The position numbers were made by a program, and so were the translations under genes. Shown piece by piece: positions 49,627 to 64,000 of a DNA stretch of 64,000 bases. Position 1 is the first letter of the stretch; every line of letters starts with the position of its first letter. Under the pieces are notes generated by a model, which searched no databases, was not told the origin of the DNA, and saw only the letters and a list, made by a program, of their open reading frames with translations. Source of the DNA: Lumbricus rubellus (taxonomy: Eukaryota; Annelida; Clitellata; Crassiclitellata; Lumbricidae); NCBI GenBank assembly GCA_945859605.1, contig OX243817.1, positions 30,783,407 through 30,847,406 of the forward strand, read 5' to 3'.

Positions 49627-49745
49627 AAGATCACGATCATGGTGATGGTGATGATGATGCTGATGACGACGACGACGATGATGATGATGACGACGACGAC
49701 GATGATGATGATGACGATGACGACGACGATGATGATGATGATGAT
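49620..49745. repeat. (GAT/GAC)n microsatellite at a LINE 5' border
   Basis: Alternating gat and gac trinucleotides; the truncated LINE ORF begins at its edge. Confidence 0.93.
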
Positions 49746-50177
49746 TGGTCAAAGATGTTCAATAGTTCAACCTCATGAACCGTATCTTCCGCTTCGCTGT
49801 CTATTATTTTGCTATCTCCTTATCTCATCTATACACAATCTGTCTGCCGTCTGTCTGTCTGTATGTCTGCCTGTCTGTCTCACTCTCTCCCTCTCTCTGC
49901 CTCTGCTCCTGCATGGCTGTTATTTTGACTCTGCATTTCTGTATCTTCTCTGTGTATTCCTTATACACGTGTCATACTCTTCTCAAATCATACACGGCTT
50001 TGCTTAGCAGTTATGTCAGTGACTATTAATAACACTACAGATGCTCAAACTTACCTTTCTAACTGAGATTGCATGAAGAAATTAATTCGACTACTCGTCA
50101 TTCGGTTACTATCTGAAGAACTCAATCTTCGAACAGTGTATCCATAACGCAGAACTGAAATGCTAATACAACTAGAC

Positions 50178-51065
50178 CAGTGGCGTAACTACGGGGGGGC
50201 TAGGGGGTCAGCCGCCCCCCCCCCAATGAAAGGGCTGCCCCCAGCTGCCCCCCAATCCCTGCGTGTTTTTTTACTTTTTACTTTTACGAGTGATAAAGAA
50301 TGTTATATAATTTCTGACTTATTATTTTTTTATACAACTTCCTGTACAACTTCTTATAGGGTGGGTGATGGGAAAGTGGGACAGGCCACTATAGTGCACT
50401 GTGGGACAGACAAGCTAGTGAGGTTTGCATGCGTATTATTTCCAATACTGTAATACATCCAAAATCTAAAAATACATAGTCTATGACTTCACTAAAAGTG
50501 GTATAACTTTTGTTGTGTTTGAAATATTTTTATGAAATCTGGCCATCATGTGTAAATATGAATTGTCTTTAAATCTGTAGAGATTCATTCTGAAATTTTT
50601 ACTTCTGGCCATGATATTAGCAAAAAACCGTTAACAAAATTGCGTTTCGTTTTTGAATCGTCAAAAAACGATGGGTGGTCTCACTAAAAGTGGTATAACT
50701 TTTGTTCTGTTTGAAATATGTTGTTGAAATGTGAAGCATTGTACGTAGATATGAATTGCCTTTAAGACTGTAAAGTTTCATTTAAAAATTCTTATATTCG
50801 GCCAAGATATGAGCTCAAAACCGTAGGGATTACTTTTTTGCGCACCCTGTATGTAGGTAGGCCTACGTATGTATGTAATATTTAGTATTTTCAGGCCTAT
50901 TAGCATCATCCACCCTATAGCCGTGTGTCTAACTCCTCGTCTGACTCTCCGAATATTTTTAACCCCGCGATGCCGATGCGCGCTTTAATTGCCAACGGTA
51001 GCCACCCCATCATTTTAAGCGGCCACCCCACTGCCCCCCATGAAAAATAGCTGGCTACGCCACTG
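50178..51065. mobile_element. hAT element with 8-bp target duplication
   Basis: Ends cagtggcgtaacta and tggctacgccactg; duplication aactagac at 50170-50177 and 51066-51073. Inside, 50480-50850 contains a duplicated block (cactaaaagtggtataactttt at 50490 and 50683) that ends with a mariner-like gcgcaccctgta. 888 bp, non-coding. Confidence 0.9.
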
Positions 51066-51073
51066 AACTAGAC

Positions 51074-52431
51074 TTTTACAGCCCAATACATTATGGGTGA
51101 GGTTGACTGTAACAGTAAGTTGTTAGGCCTATCGGTTTACGTGGACGTACGCACGCACGCACATCCTGTAGGCATGTACCATTTAATATTGAAAACGGGT
51201 GAAACTGCAGTGCTAAATTTAGACGTAGGTCTTTTAGCAAAATAATCTTCTCAGGAAAACCCCAAGATATTTTCTTGTTACATCCTATATGCCAAACATG
51301 TGGTAGGCCTAGGCTTATATAGGCTACGAATTTGGAACCGACTTAGGCTCTCGCCAATAATTATGTTAATGATCGAGTCCTAGCCGTGACCGCATATGGA
51401 CATTTATATAGTGTCAGTAGACTGTGAAAGCCCATGCATCCTATAATAAACAAAGATTTTTTTACATTTTTGTCACTTTACTCTCAACGAAATTCGCATG
51501 AGATCGCAATGAGATAAATAAGATTTATCTGGACTTGAAAAGTTTGTTAGGAAATCCCTGAAATTTCCCATCGGGTTGTTTTTAATTATTCCAACAATAC
51601 GATCATAGTAATAATCTTAGCTGTTGAAAACTGGTTACTGTAAATTATTTTAATTATTCTAGCAAGGTGTCTTGACTGCCGGAATATTCTTTCGTACCGG
51701 TACCGGTATGCTTTGAAGTCCAGTGGCGTAGATACCAATTCATTAAAAGAAAAGTTGGAAAGTTGAACTCTGCAATAAATCCAGTTTATTCACGCATAGC
51801 GGGTATGTTAATACCAGCCTTGTTTTAGAACTTAATGCCACTGAGACTTTTTAGTCTAAAACAATAATGGAAACAATTTTAAGTTAGTATTCATTATTAT
51901 GATGTTGGACTTGTTGGTGGTGAACGAAATGTCTTGTTTATGACCTTCTGAACATCTTGCAAAGTCAAGTAGGCCTACTCGAGCGTAACCCAGCGAAAAG
52001 AGACGAGAAGAGCCAACTAAAAAAGAAAATAATAATATAGGCTACCATGCAGCGTTTCTGATGACCAGATGAGTTGTTCGACAGTTGCTACGTACTGCAG
52101 CCGTGGAGCAAATGTAGATATCTAAGCTTAATTTTCTGAGCTTTTCTCTGACTTTGCATCCTTTGTATGACACTTATTATAGTAGTATTATTATTCTCAG
52201 AACCAGTCTTACAACATTGTCCAATCACACAGTCCTTTATGTGCCACGATGTCACTTATGCAAAAGGGTGTTGGGGAGTTTCTCACTTCCAATCGGTCAT
52301 TAGGCCTAAGTCCCTGGACATGAAAAGTCACCGAGGTCCTTGTCCACTTCCACGAGTATTTATTTTCTGCAAATTAACTTCCATCGGCTTTATTCTGAAC
52401 AATGACACTTAAACAGTTATGTTTATTCCTA
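51074..52431. other. No gene recognised
   Basis: AT-rich, no coding frame with support. 52160-52420 on minus has a TRGSGQGPR-like stretch broken by stops that could be an old transposase, too weak to call. Confidence 0.4.
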
Positions 52432-52665
52432 CTAGATCATTTTCTTTGCTTTGGCTTTGGAGCACTGATCATAACTCTGCTGAATAACTTCCATGACCCT
52501 GACGCGATCTGCTGAAATTATCGGCCTATTATCTGGCGCTGCCACTGGCTGGTAGCCTAGGAAATCTAGAAGGTCTAAATTTAATTGGAAATCCCCAGTG
52601 ATGCCACAGCTGGGTTTTTCCACTAGATCTGGGTTTTTTGGCTTTCGTCTGGGTATAGGCCTCCG
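52432..52665 (-). CDS. Unrecognised C-terminal ORF or exon
   Basis: The minus strand has a GCAG acceptor-like site near 52666 followed by about 76 open codons to a TAG at 52432-52434. The product has a basic start (RRPIPRRKPKNPD), a middle LDLLDFLGYQP and a lysine-rich end (SKAKAKKMI). I do not recognise the family. It could be a last exon or the end of a transposon ORF; the surrounding sequence is repeat-rich. Confidence 0.3.
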   Translation of the reverse strand, partial: RRPIPRRKPKNPDLVEKPSCGITGDFQLNLDLLDFLGYQPVAAPDNRPIISADRVRVMEVIQQSYDQCSKAKAKKMI

Positions 52666-52775
52666 GCAAAAGTGCCTGCAATAGAAAGCTTTAAACCAAA
52701 AATGACCAAAGCCTTAAACTTAACCAATGCATGGTTTTTCTGAACAATAAACTTGTTTACATATGTTTGTTTGTA

Positions 52776-54245
52776 TGTGCACTTGCTATAGCGCCCCTTC
52801 AAGCTCTCTACTCAGAGGCGCTCCCGAATGCAGAGCGGACACTGCATAGTTTCACGCCGAACATAGGCGGAGACCTGGTCCGAACTTTGGGGGGGACGGA
52901 CGAGCGGCCGAAAACATTGTGTCGACTAAAAAAAGATAATTTTACGACTAAAAAAGGTGTCTTTAGAAATTTTGACAGACCTAAAAAAGGTTTATTTATA
53001 ACTTTTTTGACTAAAAGGGTGTCTTTAGAAATGTTGATAGTGAAAAAAGTAAAGAAATATAGAAATGTATAGAAATTTGACGACTAAAAAAGGTGTCTTC
53101 AGAAAATTAATTTGGACGAATAAAACAAGGTGTAAAGAAATGTGGACGACTAAGAAAAGGTGAAAAGGTGTCTTCAGAAATTGTAACTACTAAAAAAAGG
53201 TGTTTTCAGTGATTTGGACTGACATAAAAAAGGTTTATTAAAAAATATTGATGACTAAAAAGGTGTCTTTAGAAATGCTGATAGTTAAAGAAATGTTCAG
53301 AAATTTTGACGACTAAAACAAGGTGTATAGAATTTTTGACGACTAAAAAAGGTGTTTTCAGAACTTTGGACGAATAAAACAAAATGTATAGAAATTTTGA
53401 CGACTAAAAAAAGGTGTCTTCAGAAAAGGTGTCTCAATAAATTGTGACAACTAAAAAAGGTGTTTTCAGAAATTTTGACGACTAAACAAGGTGAAAAGGT
53501 GTCTCTAAGAAATTTGGACGACTACAAAATGGTCGTCAGAAATTCTATGCCGAAGAAACCCCCCTCCCCCAAATCAAATCCTGGCTATGGCCTTGTGGTG
53601 GACGAACAAGATGGGAGGAATTTGATGGAAGTGGATGAATCCAAAATTAGATGATTTCAATCATTATAATATTAATTGGTTGTGATTGAATTATAGATCT
53701 CAATTAAACCGATCTTATCTTGTCGAATCTACACTATATAGTTAAGTTGAAATTAAACTCGATTCATGATTAGATCGAGAAGTTTTTTCGAAGATTTGTT
53801 AAATTTTTTATAATAATTATTTGAATTCTGTAAGTTTACTACATTTATATAACTTCAGGAAGAAAAAATATAAGGGTGTTCAAGTAATGTGTTTTCAAAA
53901 AGAGACGTTGATGCATCCCGGTTCTGTTGTGGCATCGCTCTAATTGTGTTGAACAGGCTTTTAGTTAATTGTTCGAAAATCTCCTTCTAACATTGTAACG
54001 TCGTCAGTCGCTTGCAGTATGTTCATCAAGTGTCCATGTCCTGACACTTAAACTTTGGGGGGGACAAATACATGGGCCGTCCCCCCCACCACATTCTTTG
54101 GGGGGGGGACCGTCCCCCCTGTCCCCCTATGTCTCCGCCCATGACGCCGAAGCGCTGAGCAATTGTGAGTGAAGGTCCTTACGCGGCGAGGTGGCTTGGA
54201 ACCTCGAACTTTCCGGCTCCAAGGCAACGACGCCACCACTACATT
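52776..54245 (-). mobile_element. Family A SINE split by a hAT element
   Basis: The minus-strand SINE is in two pieces: tail and body at 52779-52861 (gcgccccttcaag, cagaggcgctccc) and tRNA-like head at 54144-54245 (ending near gacgccaccactac). Removing 52862-54143 and one copy of the 8-bp duplication acgccgaa restores a continuous SINE body. Confidence 0.7.
52862..54143. mobile_element. hAT element carrying a ~30-bp repeat array
   Basis: Ends cataggcggagac and gtctccgcccatg; duplication acgccgaa at 52854-52861 and 54144-54151. 1282 bp. The left half (52915-53540) is an irregular array of gacgactaaaaaaggtgtct-type units. It split a SINE. Confidence 0.88.
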
Positions 54246-54694
54246 CTGGCCGCCTGGTGTAAATATGAATTATTTTTAAGCCTGTAAAATGTCATGTGGA
54301 AATTCTTTCTTTTGGCCAAGATATTGGCCAAAAACCTAAGAAAGGGGTCTTTTTTGGCTCACTCCGTACATTGTACATGTGCAACTAAACAAGGAATAAC
54401 TGTGAAAATTGTAATTTCATGTTTCCAACTTTTCTAAGTGATACAGTCATCGTCAGCATCAATATTATGAGGAAGAACTGTTATAAAGATTTGTTGTTCG
54501 TTCAAATTAAATTATAGTATATTGTAAATGTATCCAATATAATATGAGCGTTTAAGTTAGAATCTTGCATACTGTTTTTCTCAAAAATCTTAGGTGATAC
54601 AACAATTCTGAGCATAACATCACATTCGGCAGATGGCGCTGATAAAATGATCAATAAGGCGTGATTACGCCATGCAAGGCTGCTGACAGTTAGA

Positions 54695-54995
54695 TTCGAC
54701 TCCTGTGATAACTTGTTAACATCCTTTAAGTTTCTTGTCTTTCTCGGCATGTTTGTACATCCAATGGCGTAATTCATCATGCTGCTCGGCTCTCTCCTTC
54801 AGCTTTCAACAACCTTCCTTCATCATCCAGTTCAATAACATCATCTTCGGTCTTCCTCTTGTCTTCCTACCCATCATTCGTTCCTCATTAGGCTATGGTT
54901 CTTAGTTGGATGCTCCTTCATGATTTGGTCCAGCCATGGATTCTCTTCCGGCTTCTGATCATTCCCACCGTTTCAGTATTTCGCGCAAAATAAAC
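54695..54995 (-). mobile_element. Degenerate LINE 3' coding fragment (paralogous copy)
   Basis: Same fragment as 25752-26005, but its sequence continues about 50 bases past the homology border of the duplication. It shows GRKTRGRPKMMLLNWMMKEG in a composite frame on the minus strand. The border of the segmental duplication therefore lies within a LINE remnant. Confidence 0.55.
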
Positions 54996-55333
54996 TGAAG
55001 TAGGCCTATAGTCTACCTGGAATAACGCAATTTGTAGGCCTAAAGGCTGTAGACCAAAGTCATGTGACCTTATTGTGCAGACCTTTTTTTAGCGAGCAGT
55101 TCTTGACAAAATGTGCAGTTCTAAATGGATTTGTGCAGTTATAGAAACACTTATGCACAGCTAGGCCTAGCAATAGTTTTAAAAGGTCATTGCCATCCGA
55201 TTGGGAGTTGTTTAACATGGATGATGGGAAGGAAAAGAAGAGGTTGTGCAATTCTAAAAATTCCTGTTCTACAACGCATTTCGTAAAACTTTAGACCAGC
55301 GCCATGCAACCTAATTGTATATAATGTCTTCAG

Positions 55334-55772
55334 GAGACGCCAGGGTTTGTAACTTCCTGGAGCAGGATGAGTGTGACTCCGAAATGGGTTATATGAGAAA
55401 AGAAGACCCCGCTGGTGCAGCGTGCAACTGTCCACAACAATGCAACAGACGCATCTACAACCAATTCATCAGCCAATCGCAACTCAAACAGAAATCCTCT
55501 TCACCTGGAACACCACAGATGCAACCGACTCAACAACGATCGTGCTTCACGTCTACTATCAACACCTTACCTACATGCAGATCGACTCCATTCCTGCGTA
55601 CTCCTTCTTCAGGCTGCTCTGCGAAGTCGGAGGAGCGCTGTCTCTGCTGCTCGGAGCTACTCTGCTCACCGTCTACGAAGTAATGGAGTTCGTCGTTGAC
55701 GTTGCAAGATATTACTACGTCACCTGCAGAGTGAAGCGTTCAGCCAATGCCCGTAGAGTCGCTAGTGGCTGA
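55334..55772 (+). pseudogene. Frameshifted copy of the last DEG/ENaC exon
   Basis: Near-identical copy of exon 7 of the channel gene (26298-26737), including its acceptor (cttcag before gagacgcc) and its TGA stop after RRVASG. One C is missing near 55497 (gaaatcctcttc against gaaatccctcttc), which shifts the frame between the CNCPQQC cysteine motif and TM2. The upstream frame then stops at 55683 while TM2 with GAT stays open in another frame. No copy of exons 1-6 was seen between 32.7 and 54.7 kb, so the exon has no 5' gene to join. It is best read as a dead fragment carried along with the duplicated CARD gene. A sequencing or assembly error could mimic the deletion, but the missing upstream exons could not be explained that way. 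Confidence 0.85.
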
Positions 55773-56644
55773 TAGCTAGTGGCAGTTCAAAAGCTGAAGA
55801 ATGGAGGAGATCAACGGTCCTGGCAGTTATTGGATGTCGTTAATTAAACACTGAAAACTAATAATTGACTAAGCTTAATTGAAGACAGAAATTCTGTAGA
55901 CCTATCTCAATCGTCTGAGAATTTTCTGTAATCGCTACAATCAATCTTGTGTAACAATACAAACTAGTAATAAGTCTGGTTTGATCGAAATGAAAAGCCA
56001 TGTCGATAATTATTGTTACCCGCAGTCAAATATGTCAGTGGTCCTTTCCATAGTAAATCATCTGACATTCGTATTCCTTGAAAATATCTGTAAATCAATT
56101 TCTGGTTGGGTTATTATAAATGAGACAAAATGAGTTTTTACGGTCATTGTATTTCATAAGAACAAGCTGTTGGTACTTCTACGGACCTGGTGATCCGCAG
56201 AAACATAAGTATATCAGATCTTGTATGATCGCTCCTGCAGAAGAGCTTTTATGGTCACCGATAAGCGCCTACATAACCACTGTAAAGATCATATCGAAAA
56301 GGAACTCAACGGCTCTGAAAATGGCCTTCATGGTCACTAAATGAGCATTTTGACGATTGATAATTGTAGACTATATGATCATGCTGTAAGTACAGCCTGT
56401 ACAGGGATGGACTGGGACGTAGTGCAGATAAAGACAAATGAAAGCAGATCTATGCTGAGTTTTGGTATAAAGATCATGGATGGCGAACAGCTTAACGTTT
56501 ACCTACTAAGACATAGCATTTTGCACATCATTTACTACACTTTAAACGATAAAGGGTTAAGTCATCTTGTAGGCTAACGGTAGACATTTTATCTCGATAG
56601 TTCTTCTCGTTTCGTAACCCTATCAGTTTTCGAATCGGTAAATT

Positions 56645-62315
<5,671 letters not shown>

Positions 62316-62645
62316 CTGGAATTGTAATTGTAACGATTCGCTTTAGATTTACAAGAACATGAAAGAGTCTTCAAGCTTGACCAACAATGATTCTCTTGTA
62401 AGGCTCAGCTTATAAGGCAAGGCATTTACATGTAGGTCTCGCTGGTTAAATGACTTATTTTTTATTGCCTCTTCTCATATTTTCGTTTATAATCTTATAA
62501 TTGTCATTCGCATCTCATCAGTGTTTCTGTGCTGCCCGATTGTGGTAAAATGGCCTAAATCTTTTGGAGTGAAGATATCCCACAGACAGTAACTGTTGTT
62601 TTCCCTTAAAGGCTGAAGCCATAATGTGGACCTATAGCCTAAGTA

Positions 62646-62810
62646 CATGGGCGGAGTTTATCAGGGGCTAGGGGGAGCTAAGCCCCCAAAGAAGGCCCAG
62701 ATTCAACTTTTTTACCATGAAAATGGTATCCTTTTTCGGGGTTAGCCCCCCTAAGAAGGCCCATACTCGGGGTTAGCCCTCCCAAGAACGGAAACCAAAC
62801 TCCGCCCATG
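62646..62810. mobile_element. Short hAT MITE (paralogous copy)
   Basis: Counterpart of 32130-32294 with the same ends and the same flanking duplication (cctaagta at 62638-62645 and 62811-62818). Confidence 0.88.
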
Positions 62811-63002
62811 CCTAAGTATCAATTGACAGGAAAATAACAGTTTTCATCAACTTAGCATTCATATAGCGCATCACATTTTGGTGTAATCTGTAGGCCTAGG
62901 CCTAATATTTCGGATAATTATGTTTAAGCTTACAATTTTTATGTTCGTATGTAGGCAGCTATATAGTTTGCATATGTATGTATGCATGTATGTATGCATT
63001 AT

Positions 63003-63295
63003 CAAGGCCGTAGACAGGGGGGTGTTTTGGGTGTTTGAACACCCACCGAAATGAAAAATGCAGAAAAAAATCTATTGCATTTTCTAGTTCGTCATGCAAA
63101 AAAACATGAAAAAGTGATGAAAACACCCCCCGAAATGAAGTAAAAGAAATTTGACGGCGAAAATATAAAAAAGATTTCGACCGGATGACTAAAAAAAGGT
63201 CATCAGAAATTTTGGCGGCGATTATGGAAAATATTTTTAAAGATTTGGCCGCCACTGAAAACACCCCCCGAAATAAAATCCTGGCTACGGCCTTG
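63003..63295. mobile_element. hAT MITE, inserted after the segmental duplication
   Basis: Ends caaggccgtagaca and ctggctacggccttg; duplication tgcattat at 62995-63002 and 63296-63303. The first segmental copy has the uninterrupted site (near 32473-32480). Confidence 0.92.
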
Positions 63296-63494
63296 TGCAT
63301 TATGCATGTGCAGCCGCCCACGTCGATTCTTTTGCAGGTTCGAAGATATTTAGAGGTCGTCGGGATTAACTGTCGTCGAGAATAACAGTTACTATTGTCC
63401 GGTGTTTATGTGTCACTGTATTAGGCGTAGACGTCGTGCTACCTCACAATGCCACGTTAACCTCATAATAATATTGATTGTGAGTCCATATCTC

Positions 63495-63694
63495 NNNNNN
63501 NNNNNNNNNNNNNNNNNNNNNNNNNNNNNNNNNNNNNNNNNNNNNNNNNNNNNNNNNNNNNNNNNNNNNNNNNNNNNNNNNNNNNNNNNNNNNNNNNNNN
63601 NNNNNNNNNNNNNNNNNNNNNNNNNNNNNNNNNNNNNNNNNNNNNNNNNNNNNNNNNNNNNNNNNNNNNNNNNNNNNNNNNNNNNNNNNNNNNN
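63495..63694. other. Assembly gap, 200 N
   Basis: Exactly 200 N, probably a placeholder of arbitrary size. It cuts the second segmental copy, so the right border and any 5' exon of CARD copy 2 may be hidden. Confidence 0.99.
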
Positions 63695-64000
63695 ACTAGC
63701 TTTGAGAGGTCACTTAACATGGTCCCAGAGTCATAAGATTTCACTGAGTTGTTCATGACACCAAATGTCACAAATCCAGAGGGTATGCGAGGTGATTAGT
63801 TGAAATTATTTTTTCACCATAGGAAAGCTGAACACTCTACTAGTGGGGCGGTCAAGATTTTAATTGTGGCCGAAAAATAAATCTACTGCACTTGGCGTCG
63901 TAGGACCTACGGCGCTTGTAGGTCCTATAATTAGGTCTATACTCTATAGTCATTGCTATACCGTACGGTAGTACCTAGGCCTATCTATACAAAATCAGAG

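Noticed and set aside
49207..50007. 266-codon plus-strand frame.
   Set aside because: Antisense of the LINE at 48640-49626, then a GAT array translated as Met/Thr runs.

Overview
This window is animal nuclear DNA: spliced genes with GT-AG introns, many short interspersed elements, non-LTR retrotransposons, hAT, Tc1/mariner and Helitron-type DNA transposons, long microsatellites, and a 200-base N gap typical of a draft assembly. Gene content (Ly6/uPAR-like secreted proteins, a DEG/ENaC channel, CARD adaptors) and TE style suggest a marine invertebrate, possibly a deuterostome such as an echinoderm, hemichordate or amphioxus. That placement is inference; no species marker is visible. The palindrome TAGGCCTA recurs strikingly often.

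Layout. 0.3-12 kb: two tandem minus-strand genes (342-4893 and 9254-12044), each with three short exons, encode small secreted 10-cysteine Ly6/uPAR-like proteins. TEs fill their introns and the gap between them. 13.9-15.3 kb: a 5'-truncated LINE reverse transcriptase. 16-19.5 kb: tRNA-derived SINEs and a small hAT element. 21.5-26.7 kb: a complete seven-exon DEG/ENaC/ASIC-like channel gene on the plus strand (468 codons plus stop, every splice phase consistent). 27.6-31.8 kb: a minus-strand gene convergent with it, encoding CARD-CARD-(TRADD-N-like alpha/beta region)-basic tail; its first exon was not found. 32.1-54.7 kb: mostly nested mobile elements (Helitron, several hAT elements with 8-bp target duplications, Tc1/mariner remnant, LINE ends) and very long microsatellites, with one orphan transmembrane-exon candidate at 42.7 kb. 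54.7-63.5 kb: a direct segmental duplication of 25.75-32.75 kb. It carries a frameshifted copy of the last channel exon (pseudogene) and a second, fully open copy of the CARD gene, and it runs into the N gap.

The channel and the CARD gene are tail-to-tail neighbours and were copied together only in part: the channel copy is a dead last exon, while all five detected exons of the CARD gene copy kept length, phase and reading frame. TE insertions present in one copy and missing from the other date events relative to the duplication. Most long open frames in the window lie in microsatellites or are antisense to LINE reverse transcriptase and are not genes; nearly all real exons are short and were found by splice signals and family motifs.
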